A DNA stretch of 7,895 bases from an uncultured Clostridium sp. (GTDB lineage: Bacteria; Bacillota; Clostridia; TANB77; CAG-508): positions 1-7,895 of the forward strand of contig USQA01000054.1 of the NCBI GenBank assembly GCA_900556695.1. The letters run 5' to 3'. The notes below the pieces were generated by a model that was given only the letters and a program-made list of their open reading frames with translations, was not told the DNA's origin and ran no database searches. Made by a program: the position numbers and the translations under genes. Of the stretch, positions 1-5,932 are shown in pieces. Within the stretch, counting starts at the first letter, position 1. Each line of letters begins with the position of its first letter.

Positions 1-171
1 TTTATCCTTTGTTTGATTTCTGCATATATCCTACTTACATATACTATTAATCTTTCTTCACCTTTTGTATATTATATAGGTATTTCTTTGTTTAAAATTA
101 GTCTGATTTTTGGAATTGAATTTGTTATATGTGGATTTATTGTAGAAGGAATAAAAAAACAATTAATATAA
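1..171 (+). CDS. C-terminal end of an unidentified membrane protein (partial, 5' end outside window)
   Basis: Frame 1 on the plus strand is open from the first base to a TAA at 169-171, giving 56 residues; the other two plus frames hit stops early. The peptide is very hydrophobic, with a probable membrane segment at about residues 1-16 and another at about 24-48, and ends in a short basic stretch (GIKKQLI). This suggests the last two transmembrane helices of an integral membrane protein with a short polar C-terminus. The stop lies 17 bases before the hairpin at 189-245, which would suit as its terminator and supports a real gene end. It converges with gatB. The family cannot be recognised from this fragment and no function is proposed. 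Confidence 0.5.
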   Translation, partial: FILCLISAYILLTYTINLSSPFVYYIGISLFKISLIFGIEFVICGFIVEGIKKQLI

Positions 172-188
172 AAACAAATCTAAAAAAT

Positions 189-245
189 AAAAAGCTAAGT
201 AAATGTCGGTGAACAAATTATAATTCACTTCATTCTTAGCTTTTT
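189..245. terminator. Bidirectional intrinsic terminator between gatB and the converging plus-strand gene
   Basis: A perfect 11-base inverted repeat (AAAAAGCTAAG at 189-199, CTTAGCTTTTT at 235-245) encloses further pairing: AATG 202-205 with CATT 231-234, and GTGAA 209-213 with TTCAC 224-228, leaving a 10-base terminal loop. Because the outer arms are A-rich then T-rich, the RNA ends in a U tract in either direction; on the minus strand the tract continues through 182-187. It begins five bases past the gatB stop, read leftward. Use in both directions is inferred from symmetry and placement. Confidence 0.85.
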
Positions 246-249
246 AGTT

Positions 250-1689
250 TTATTTTTTTAATTCTTCTATAAACATCTTGTTCAACATTTGTGGATTTGC
301 TTTTCCTTTTGTTTCTTTCATTGCTTGTCCTACTAAAAATCCTAGTGCTTTGTCCTTTCCACCTTTATAATCTGCTACAGATTGTGGATTTGCTTCTAAT
401 ATTTTTAGTACAACTTCTTTTATTGCTCCCTCATCTGAAATTTGTATCCATCCTTTTTCTTTTATTATTTCTTCTGGATCTCTTGGATTTTCAAATAATT
501 CGACAAGTACTTTTTTACCTATGCTTGAACTAATTGTTCCTTTATCTATTAAAATAACTAATTTTCCTAATTGATTACTATCAAATGGTATTTCAATTGG
601 TTCTGTTTCTGTTTCATTTAATATTCTTGATATATCTGAAATAATCCAGTTATTAACTGCTTTAGGATTATTACATACTTTAATCGCTCCTTCAAATAAA
701 TCAGATAGATATTTTGAAGATGTAATTAAATTTGCATCTTTTTGAGATAAATTATATTCATCTAAATATCTTTGTTTTCTACTTTCTGGTAATTCTGGAA
801 GTGATTTTTGTATATTTTCGATATATTCATCTGATAATTTTATTGCAACTAAATCTGGATCTGGGAAATAACGATAATCTTGTGCATCTTCTTTGTCTCT
901 CATTGGAAATGTCTTTCCAGATACATCATCCCATCTTAAAGTTTCCTGTTCTATTATTCCTCCATCTTCAATTACATCAATTTGTCTATCTACTTCGTAT
1001 TCAATGGCTCTTACAATACTTCTAAATGAATTCATGTTTTTCATTTCTGTACGAGTTCCTAGTTTTGTTTCTCCTTTTTTTCTAACTGACACATTAACAT
1101 CAGCTCTTAGAGATCCTTCTTGCATTTTACAGTCAGATACTTCTATATATTCAAATATTGACTTTAATTTTCTTAAATAAGCTTCTGCTTCTTCTGCACT
1201 TGACATATCTGGTTCAGAAACAGTTTCAATTAATGGTACTCCTGCTCTATTTAGGTCTACTAAACTTCCTCCACCAAATTCATCATGATTTAATTTTCCA
1301 GCATCCTCTTCTATATGAATTCTTGTTATTCTTATTCTTTTCTTTCCTTCTTTTGTATCAATATCTACATACCCATGTTCACAAAGTGGTTTATCAAATT
1401 GAGATATTTGATAAGATTTTGGAAGATCTGGATAAAAATAATTTTTTCTATCATTTTTACTGTCTCTTGCTATCTCACAGTTAGTTGCAAGCCCTGCTTT
1501 TACAGCATATTCTACGACTTTTTCATTTAATACTGGTAATGTTCCTGGCATTGCCATACAAATTGGACATGTATGTGTATTAGGAGCTGCACCAAATTCT
1601 GTTGGGCAAGAACAAAATATTTTAGTTTTTGTTGAAAGCTCTGCATGTACTTCTAAACCTATTACTACTTCATAATCTTCTCTTGACAT
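250..1689 (-). CDS. gatB: Aspartyl/glutamyl-tRNA amidotransferase subunit B (GatB)
   Basis: GatB is the tRNA-binding and kinase subunit of the cytoplasmic GatCAB complex. It phosphorylates the side chain of Glu on mischarged tRNA(Gln), or Asp on tRNA(Asn), so that ammonia from GatA can complete amidation. The 479-residue product has the usual length. Visible landmarks are GLEVH at 11-15, a probable zinc site of Cys26, Cys28, Cys41 and Cys44, the family signature VDLNRAGVPLIE at 144-155, GSLRADVNVS at 192-201 and DYRYFPDPDL at 271-280. The YqeY-like C-terminal tRNA-binding domain ends with the conserved GKANPQMLNK stretch. The ATG directly abuts the gatA TAA with no spacer. Its ribosome binding site, AAAGGAGGTG, lies inside the last gatA codons, so translational coupling is likely. 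It is the last gene of gatCAB and is followed by a terminator. Confidence 0.98.
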   Translation of the reverse strand: MSREDYEVVIGLEVHAELSTKTKIFCSCPTEFGAAPNTHTCPICMAMPGTLPVLNEKVVEYAVKAGLATNCEIARDSKNDRKNYFYPDLPKSYQISQFDKPLCEHGYVDIDTKEGKKRIRITRIHIEEDAGKLNHDEFGGGSLVDLNRAGVPLIETVSEPDMSSAEEAEAYLRKLKSIFEYIEVSDCKMQEGSLRADVNVSVRKKGETKLGTRTEMKNMNSFRSIVRAIEYEVDRQIDVIEDGGIIEQETLRWDDVSGKTFPMRDKEDAQDYRYFPDPDLVAIKLSDEYIENIQKSLPELPESRKQRYLDEYNLSQKDANLITSSKYLSDLFEGAIKVCNNPKAVNNWIISDISRILNETETEPIEIPFDSNQLGKLVILIDKGTISSSIGKKVLVELFENPRDPEEIIKEKGWIQISDEGAIKEVVLKILEANPQSVADYKGGKDKALGFLVGQAMKETKGKANPQMLNKMFIEELKK

Positions 1690-3168
1690 TTATTTGGCAC
1701 CTCCTTTAAATTCTGGTTTATAATTATCTCTAAATTTTATTTTTTGTTCAAATGTGTATGCTGCATTTAAAATAGTTTCTTCACAGAATTTATTTCCTAT
1801 TAATTGCATTCCTATTGGCATTCCTTGTCCATCTATTCCACATGGTATTGATATTCCTGGAAGTCCTGCTATGTTTACAGATACTGTACAAATATCTGCT
1901 AAATACATTTCTAATGGATTTTCTGATCTTGATCCTATATCAAATGCTACTGTAGGTGAAGTTGGTGTTAATATCACATCATATTTTTCAAATGCTTTAT
2001 TAAATTCGTTCATTACTAATGTACGAACTTGTTGTGCTTTTTTATAATATGCATCATAATATCCAGAAGATAATACATATGTTCCTAATATTATTCTTCT
2101 TTTTACTTCTGCTCCAAATCCTTCACTTCTAGATTTTTTGTATAATTCTTTTAAATTTTTAAATTCTTTTGCTCTATATCCATAACGTATTCCATCAAAT
2201 CTTCCTAAGTTTGAACTTGCCTCAGCACATGCAATTATATAATATGTTGCTAATGAATATTCAGCAATATTTAATGAGAATTCTTCTATTTGGGCTCCTA
2301 ATTCTTTATATGTATCTATTGCTTTTTGTAATTTTTCTTTTACTTCTGGATTTATACCTTCTCCAAAAAATTCTTTTGGAACTCCTATTTTTAATCCTTT
2401 TACATCATTTTTTAAACATTTTGTATAATCTATTTTTTCTCTATTACTTGATGTTGTATCTTTTTCATCATGTCCTGCTATTATATTTAATAACATTGCA
2501 CTATCTCTTACATCTTTTGTTATAGGTCCTATTTGATCAAGAGATGAAGCAAATGCTACTAATCCATATCTTGAAACTAGTCCATATGTTGGTTTTAATC
2601 CTACAACACCACAAAAACTAGCTGGTTGTCTAATTGACCCACCTGTATCTGACCCTAAAGCCCATGGTACCATATTTGCTGCAACTGCTGCTGCTGATCC
2701 TCCAGATGATCCTCCTGGTACTTTGTTTAAATCCCATGGATTTCTTGTCTTTTTAAAATATGAATATTCTGTTGATCCTCCCATAGCAAATTCATCCATG
2801 TTTAGTTTTCCTAAGTCGATCATATTTTCTTTATTTAATTTTTCAACTACTGTTGCATCATATGGTGATACAAAGTTTTCTAGCATTTTAGAACTACATG
2901 TTGTTTTTATTCCTTTTGTACACATGTTATCTTTTATTCCTATTGGAATTCCTGCGAATTCTCCTGTTTCTTCACCTTTATTTATTTTTTCTTCTATTTC
3001 TGATGCTTGTTTATTAGCTTCTTTCGTTAATGTTGTTACAAATGCTTGTACATCTTTTTCTTTTTCATTTATTCTATCTGTATATGCTTTAGTTATTTGT
3101 GTTATTGTTAATTCTTTATTCTTTAATTTTTCTTGCAATTCATGTACTGTTAATTCTGTAATATCCAT
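1690..3168 (-). CDS. gatA: Aspartyl/glutamyl-tRNA amidotransferase subunit A (GatA)
   Basis: GatA is the glutaminase of GatCAB: it hydrolyses glutamine and passes the ammonia through a channel to GatB. It belongs to the amidase signature family. Counting from the upstream TTG, the Lys-cis-Ser-Ser triad is Lys80 (in GIKDN), Ser155 (in GGSSGGS) and Ser179 (in DTGGSIRQP); from the start chosen here each number is one lower. The Gly/Ser-rich amidase signature and the GLKPTYG motif are intact. Start choice: the frame also has a TTG at 3171-3169, only four bases from the Shine-Dalgarno, but the ATG at 3168 has seven-base spacing from AAGGAGG (3176-3182) and is preferred, giving 492 residues, normal for GatA. 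That Shine-Dalgarno overlaps the gatC stop codon, and the 3' end carries the gatB ribosome binding site, consistent with a coupled operon. Confidence 0.98.
   Translation of the reverse strand: MDITELTVHELQEKLKNKELTITQITKAYTDRINEKEKDVQAFVTTLTKEANKQASEIEEKINKGEETGEFAGIPIGIKDNMCTKGIKTTCSSKMLENFVSPYDATVVEKLNKENMIDLGKLNMDEFAMGGSTEYSYFKKTRNPWDLNKVPGGSSGGSAAAVAANMVPWALGSDTGGSIRQPASFCGVVGLKPTYGLVSRYGLVAFASSLDQIGPITKDVRDSAMLLNIIAGHDEKDTTSSNREKIDYTKCLKNDVKGLKIGVPKEFFGEGINPEVKEKLQKAIDTYKELGAQIEEFSLNIAEYSLATYYIIACAEASSNLGRFDGIRYGYRAKEFKNLKELYKKSRSEGFGAEVKRRIILGTYVLSSGYYDAYYKKAQQVRTLVMNEFNKAFEKYDVILTPTSPTVAFDIGSRSENPLEMYLADICTVSVNIAGLPGISIPCGIDGQGMPIGMQLIGNKFCEETILNAAYTFEQKIKFRDNYKPEFKGGAK
1698..1707 (-). 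promoter_or_regulatory. gatB ribosome binding site inside the gatA 3' end
   Basis: On the minus strand the sequence is AAAGGAGGTG, a near-perfect match to the anti-Shine-Dalgarno, ten bases from the gatB ATG. The same bases encode the Lys-Gly-Gly near the GatA C-terminus. The placement fixes the gatB start and suggests that ribosomes finishing gatA help to initiate gatB. Confidence 0.9.
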
Positions 3169-3180
3169 CAAATTACCTCC

Positions 3181-3468
3181 TTAATTTATAACTTTTGGTA
3201 TTTTAAACATATTTTGATCTTGAGTTGGAGCATTTTGCAATAAGCCTTGATTATCTTCAAATATTTTTATCTCATCTTTTCTAAATACATTTTTTGCTTC
3301 ATTACTTCCTACAGTTATATCTAATCCTTCTACAGGTGCATTATTTACTATGTTTGCAAAATTTAATATATCTTGTAAATGTAATAAATATGTATCAATT
3401 TCATTATCTTCTAAGATTAAGTCAGATAAATTTGCAATATGTAAAATTTCTTCTTTACTTACTTTCAT
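3181..3468 (-). CDS. gatC: Aspartyl/glutamyl-tRNA amidotransferase subunit C (GatC)
   Basis: GatC is the small subunit that wraps around the GatA-GatB interface and stabilises the complex. The product starting at the ATG at 3468 has 95 residues, the usual GatC length, and begins MKVSKEEILHIANLSDL, matching the family's conserved N-terminal helix. The frame stays open upstream to 3522, which would add 18 residues. That extension runs through the proposed promoter and to the edge of the preceding terminator, has no ribosome binding site, and does not look like GatC. The chosen start has GGGAG (3476-3480) seven bases upstream. It is the first gene of gatCAB. The TAA stop overlaps the gatA Shine-Dalgarno. 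Confidence 0.95.
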   Translation of the reverse strand: MKVSKEEILHIANLSDLILEDNEIDTYLLHLQDILNFANIVNNAPVEGLDITVGSNEAKNVFRKDEIKIFEDNQGLLQNAPTQDQNMFKIPKVIN

Positions 3469-3501
3469 GTAATCACTCCCATTTTTTTCAATTTGTTTTA
3501 T

Positions 3502-3530
3502 ATTATATACTTTTTTTACCAAAAAAACAA
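3502..3530 (-). promoter_or_regulatory. Candidate sigma-A promoter for gatCAB
   Basis: On the minus strand there is a perfect -10 hexamer TATAAT at 3507-3502, exactly 17 bases from TTGTTT at 3530-3525, which keeps only the TTG of the -35 consensus. Transcription would start near 3495, leaving a leader of about 27 bases before gatC. The -35 hexamer lies within the 3' arm of the rplL terminator. The region is AT-rich, so a chance match is possible, but the spacing, the position just after a terminator and the need for a gat promoter support it. Confidence 0.55.
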
Positions 3531-3550
3531 GCCTTAAACGGCTTGTTTTT
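3523..3550 (-). terminator. Intrinsic terminator after rplL
   Basis: A perfect 11-base inverted repeat (AAAAACAAGCC at 3523-3533, GGCTTGTTTTT at 3540-3550) has a six-base loop. Read on the minus strand it forms a stem with a CAAGCC/GGCTTG core, followed by a run of seven U residues. It lies about 30 bases past the rplL stop and should end the ribosomal protein transcript. Its symmetry would also allow termination on the plus strand. Confidence 0.9.
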
Positions 3551-3579
3551 CATATTTTTTAAGTCTTTGCTATGTCAAA

Positions 3580-3918
3580 TTATTTTAAATCTACAACTGC
3601 TCCAACTTCTGTGAATTTAGCTTTTAATTCTTCAGCTTCTTCCTTAGCTACACCTTCTTTAATTGTTTTTGGTGCTCCATCTACTAATTCTTTAGCTTCT
3701 TTTAATCCTAATCCTGTAGCATCTCTTACTACTTTGATAACTTTTATTTTTTGATCTCCAGCTTCTGTTAATACAACATCAAATGATGATTTTTCTTCTG
3801 CTGCAGCTGCTGCTACTGCAGATACTCCATATTTTTCTTCTATAGCTTTTACTAAGTCAGCTAATTCAACTACTGTTAAAGCGTCGATTTCTTCAATTAA
3901 TTTTTCTATTTTTTCCAT
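3580..3918 (-). CDS. rplL: 50S ribosomal protein L7/L12
   Basis: L7/L12 forms the flexible multimeric stalk of the 50S subunit, anchored on the tail of L10, and recruits and stimulates translational GTPases. The 112-residue product has the N-terminal dimerisation and L10-binding domain at about 1-32 (TVVELADLVKAIEEKYGV), an alanine-rich hinge at about 33-45, and the C-terminal factor-binding domain at about 46-112 with KIKVIKVVR, TGLGLKEAK and AKEEAEELK. The usual length is about 120-125 residues. Both domains look intact and the deficit falls in the hinge, which lacks the usual Ala/Gly/Pro-rich expansion. AGGAGGA sits at normal spacing before the ATG. The gene follows rplJ after 60 bases, is presumably cotranscribed with it, and is followed by a terminator. 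Confidence 0.97.
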   Translation of the reverse strand: MEKIEKLIEEIDALTVVELADLVKAIEEKYGVSAVAAAAAEEKSSFDVVLTEAGDQKIKVIKVVRDATGLGLKEAKELVDGAPKTIKEGVAKEEAEELKAKFTEVGAVVDLK

Positions 3919-3978
3919 TTTAAAATATCCTCCTAAAAATTTTTTTCTTGTGATTTAAGTTCACTACTCTATTTTTTA

Positions 3979-4560
3979 TTATTCAGCGTCTGTTGCTTCT
4001 GCTTTTTCTTCAGCTACAGGTGCTGATTCTTCTGCTGGTACTGAAACACTAACTTTTTCTCCAGCTTCTTCTTTTTGAATTCTTACTTGATCAAGTGCAA
4101 CTGCAACTTTTGATATGTTTCCAAGTAAAGCTCCAGCAAGCATAGATAATAATGTTTCTCTTGATGGTAATTTTGCTAATGTTACAATTTCTTCTGTTGT
4201 CATTACTTTTCCATCTATTACTCCACCTTTGATTTCATAGTAATCGTTATCTTTGCTGAATTCATAAACTGTTTTTGATGGTTCTAAATAATCTTCATTA
4301 CATAGGATTACTGCTGTTGGTCCTACTAATTTATCTTCTAAACCTTCTATTCCAGCTTCTGCTAATGCTCTTCTTGTTATATTATTTTTTATGATTGTAT
4401 ATTTTGCATTTACATTTCTTAAGTCTCTTCTTAAAGAAGTATCATCAGCTACATTAATACCTCTATAGTTTGTTAAAAGGATTAATTTAGCTTCTTTCAT
4501 TTCTTCTGCTAATTTGCTTACTTCTTCTTTCTTTTGTTGTAATACTTTTTCACTTGCCAT
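3979..4560 (-). CDS. rplJ: 50S ribosomal protein L10
   Basis: L10 anchors L7/L12 dimers to the ribosome and, as the L10-(L12)4 complex, is the autogenous repressor of rplJL. The 193-residue product shows the N-terminal rRNA-binding domain (LLTNYRGI at about 28-35; NNITRRALAEAG at 59-70), the conserved LPSRETLLSML around 131-141, and the long C-terminal helix that binds L12. A roughly 27-residue Ala/Glu-rich acidic tail (from about 167) makes it longer than typical Firmicutes L10 of about 165-175 residues. Start choice: the frame is open to a GTG at 4572, but that GTG is part of the AGGAGGTG Shine-Dalgarno itself, so the ATG at 4560, 11 bases after AGGAGG, is the only sensible start. A regulatory leader lies upstream and rplL follows. 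Confidence 0.97.
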   Translation of the reverse strand: MASEKVLQQKKEEVSKLAEEMKEAKLILLTNYRGINVADDTSLRRDLRNVNAKYTIIKNNITRRALAEAGIEGLEDKLVGPTAVILCNEDYLEPSKTVYEFSKDNDYYEIKGGVIDGKVMTTEEIVTLAKLPSRETLLSMLAGALLGNISKVAVALDQVRIQKEEAGEKVSVSVPAEESAPVAEEKAEATDAE

Positions 4561-4620
4561 TCTTCTTTTCACCTCCTGATATTACTTCTATTTTTATAAA
4601 TTTTATAAAATAAATTTAAT

Positions 4621-4660
4621 AACACTCTTTATATCCTAACCAAGGAATATAAAGAGTGCT
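4621..4660 (-). terminator. Attenuator hairpin in the L10 leader
   Basis: On the minus strand, bases 4658-4647 (CACUCUUUAUAU) pair with 4634-4623 (AUAUAAAGAGUG) for 12 base pairs. CC/GG then pairs after a single bulged U, a seven-base loop closes the hairpin, and a G-U and an A-U pair extend the base. The RNA after the stem is AU-rich and broken (UUAUUAAAUUUAUUUU), so the U tract is poor and termination may be partial or need a factor. The hairpin stands between rplA and rplJ. Confidence 0.6.
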
Positions 4661-4719
4661 AATCTCTTTTTTATATTACCTCGGTAGGACTTATTTTTGC
4701 CTACTGTCTTTGGCTATAT
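4621..4719 (-). promoter_or_regulatory. L10 (rplJL) leader RNA: L10-(L12)4 binding site and attenuation switch
   Basis: The RNA begins 13 bases after the rplA stop. Three structures can be drawn. (a) A kink-turn-like L10 site: AUAU.GCC (4719-4712) with GGU.AUAU (4680-4673), an AAAGACA internal loop facing GA, and an upper stem GUAGG (4704-4700) with CCUAC (4688-4684). The GACAGUAGG and CCUACCGAGG segments match what I know of Firmicutes L10 leaders. (b) An antiterminator: CCGAGG (4684-4679) with CCUUGG (4645-4640), then AAUAUAAA (4677-4670) with UUUAUAUU (4653-4646), then GAG with CUC. (c) The terminator at 4621-4660. Structure (b) excludes both (a) and (c). By the known B. subtilis rplJL mechanism, excess L10-(L12)4 would stabilise (a), free the terminator and lower rplJL transcription. 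Structures are seen by hand pairing; function is inferred. Confidence 0.88.
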
Positions 4720-4731
4720 TATTAATTAAAA

Positions 4732-5415
4732 TTATTTTTGTTCTATAAATATACTAGGTCCCATTGTTGTTGTTACTGCAACACTTTTTATGTATTGACC
4801 TTTTGCTGCTGCTGGTTTTGCTTTTATTATTGCTTCTATTATTGTTTGATAGTTTTCTAATAATTTGTCAGCTCCAAATGAAACTTTTCCAAATCCTAAG
4901 TGAATAATATTGTTTTTATCTAATCTATATTCAACTTTTCCTGATTTTATTTCACTTATTGCTTTTGTTACGTCCATTGTAACTGTTCCTGATTTTGGGT
5001 TTGGCATTAATCCTTTTGGTCCTAATACTTTACCTAATCTACCTACAACACCCATCATGTCTGGTGTTGCAACAACTACATCATAATCAAACCAGTTTTC
5101 ATTTTGAATTTTTGGTATTAATTCTTCTGCTCCAACAAAGTCAGCTCCTGCTTTTTCAGCTTCTTCTGCTTTTTGTCCTTTAGCAAATACTAATACTTTT
5201 TGTGTTTTACCTGTACCATTTGGAAGTACTACTGTACCTCTAACTTGTTGATCTGCATGTTTAGAATCTACTCCTAATTTAACATGTAATTCAACAGTTT
5301 CATCAAATTTTGGTTTTGGCATTTTTTCGATAATTTCTAAAGCTTCTTTTACTTCATATTCTTTATTCTTATCAACTAATTTTACGCTTTCTGCGTATCT
5401 CTTTCCTTTTTTCAT
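4732..5415 (-). CDS. rplA: 50S ribosomal protein L1
   Basis: L1 forms the mobile stalk at the E site of the 50S subunit and helps move deacylated tRNA out. In many bacteria it also represses its own operon by binding a copy of its rRNA site in the mRNA. The 227-residue product has normal length. It shows the N-terminal KKGKRY start, the FDETVELHVKLGVD strand at about 37-50, QVRGTVVLPNGTGK at 57-70, and the hallmark LGPKGLMPNPKSGTVT at 131-146. The C-terminal SVAVTTTMGPSI closes domain I. AAAGGAGG precedes the ATG at good spacing. Directly upstream is a hairpin that could be an L1 site, and just downstream is the L10 leader. It follows rplK after 78 bases. Confidence 0.98.
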   Translation of the reverse strand: MKKGKRYAESVKLVDKNKEYEVKEALEIIEKMPKPKFDETVELHVKLGVDSKHADQQVRGTVVLPNGTGKTQKVLVFAKGQKAEEAEKAGADFVGAEELIPKIQNENWFDYDVVVATPDMMGVVGRLGKVLGPKGLMPNPKSGTVTMDVTKAISEIKSGKVEYRLDKNNIIHLGFGKVSFGADKLLENYQTIIEAIIKAKPAAAKGQYIKSVAVTTTMGPSIFIEQK

Positions 5416-5428
5416 TTTTTTACCTCCT

Positions 5429-5458
5429 TTGGTTTTAACGAGATATTATCTCTCCCAA
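5429..5458 (-). promoter_or_regulatory. Candidate L1 autoregulatory hairpin upstream of rplA
   Basis: On the minus strand, UUGG (5458-5455) can pair with CCAA (5432-5429), and GAGAU (5452-5448) with AUCUC (5444-5440) around an AAU loop. This leaves an asymmetric internal loop of GA facing GUUAAAA. Two short helices split by an asymmetric loop resemble the general form of L1 targets on mRNA and 23S rRNA. The structure ends one base before the rplA Shine-Dalgarno (AGGAGG), so a bound protein could block initiation. The pairing is visible, but binding by L1 is inference and I did not verify the conserved L1 loop bases. Confidence 0.35.
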
Positions 5459-5493
5459 TTATAATTTTATTTTAAATAATTAATAACTTTATA

Positions 5494-5922
5494 TTAGTCA
5501 ACAACTACTATTCCCATTGATCTAGCAGTTCCTTCTACCATGCTCATTGCTGTTTCGATTGTAGCAGCATTTAAGTCTGGCATTTTTTGTTCAGCAATTT
5601 CTTTTACTTGTGCTTTTGTTATTTTAGCAACTTTATCTTTATTAGGAACTCCTGAACCTTTTTGGATTTTTAATGATTTTTTAATTAAAACTGCAACTGG
5701 TGGTACTTTTGTTATAAAATCAAAAGATTTATCTTTATATACTGTTATAACAACTGGTATTATCATTCCAGGTTGATTTGCAGTTCTATCATTAAATTCT
5801 TTAACAAATTGCATGATATTTACACCACTTGAACCTAAAGCTGGACCTACTGGTGGAGCTGGTGATGCTTTTCCTGCCTCTATTTGTAATTTAATAATAT
5901 TTGAAATTTCCTTTTCTGCCAT
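5494..5922 (-). CDS. rplK: 50S ribosomal protein L11
   Basis: L11 binds the GTPase-associated centre of 23S rRNA at the base of the L7/L12 stalk. It is needed for factor-dependent GTP hydrolysis and for RelA-type sensing of uncharged tRNA. The 142-residue product has normal length. The N-terminal domain carries IKLQIEAGKASPAPPVGPALG (residues 10-30), with the proline-rich stretch targeted by thiostrepton-class drugs. The C-terminal rRNA-binding domain carries KMPDLNAATIETAMSMVEGTARSMGI (113-138). The ribosome binding site is GGGAGGTG. The ATG can lie in a short hairpin (5917-5932). The gene is 34 bases after nusG and 78 bases before rplA, the standard nusG-rplK-rplA order. Confidence 0.98.
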   Translation of the reverse strand: MAEKEISNIIKLQIEAGKASPAPPVGPALGSSGVNIMQFVKEFNDRTANQPGMIIPVVITVYKDKSFDFITKVPPVAVLIKKSLKIQKGSGVPNKDKVAKITKAQVKEIAEQKMPDLNAATIETAMSMVEGTARSMGIVVVD

Positions 5923-5932
5923 TTTAATGGCA
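5917..5932 (-). promoter_or_regulatory. Short hairpin enclosing the rplK start codon
   Basis: On the minus strand UGCCAU pairs with AUGGCA around a UAAA loop, so that the AUG of rplK is within the 3' arm and the Shine-Dalgarno GGGAGG touches the 5' arm. The six-base-pair stem is seen directly. Any effect on translation is inferred, and such a hairpin can arise by chance because AUGGC is a common gene start. Confidence 0.35.

Noticed and set aside
291..533. Plus-strand open frame of 80 codons opposite gatB, and similar leucine/phenylalanine-rich frames at 732-1025, 1158-1484, 2169-2525 and 4995-5183
   Set aside because: They are antisense shadows of AT-rich coding sequence: their Leu/Phe/Ile-rich products reflect the complement of Lys/Glu codons, and none has a family match or a better case than the minus-strand gene.
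3169..3171. TTG start for gatA one codon before the ATG
   Set aside because: Spacing to the Shine-Dalgarno would be only four bases; the next-codon ATG at seven bases is much better.
2723..3184. Plus-strand frame of 153 codons opposite gatA
   Set aside because: It lies opposite an intact, strongly conserved GatA with its catalytic residues, and its product looks like no protein family I know.
3469..3522. Upstream extension of gatC by 18 residues
   Set aside because: It would run through the proposed promoter and to the edge of the rplL terminator, lacks a ribosome binding site, and the ATG at 3468 gives the normal GatC length with a good Shine-Dalgarno.
3919..3978. GTGA/TCAC inverted repeat in the rplJ-rplL gap
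   Set aside because: Only four base pairs with a seven-base AT loop; too weak to call a structure or terminator.
4561..4572. GTG start for rplJ four codons before the ATG
   Set aside because: The GTG is part of the AGGAGGTG Shine-Dalgarno itself, and L10 proteins normally begin near the MAS sequence at 4560.
4735..4790. Weak promoter-like hexamers within the 3' end of rplA
   Set aside because: The best pairs need 19-base or longer spacers and match poorly; in AT-rich DNA they are not convincing.
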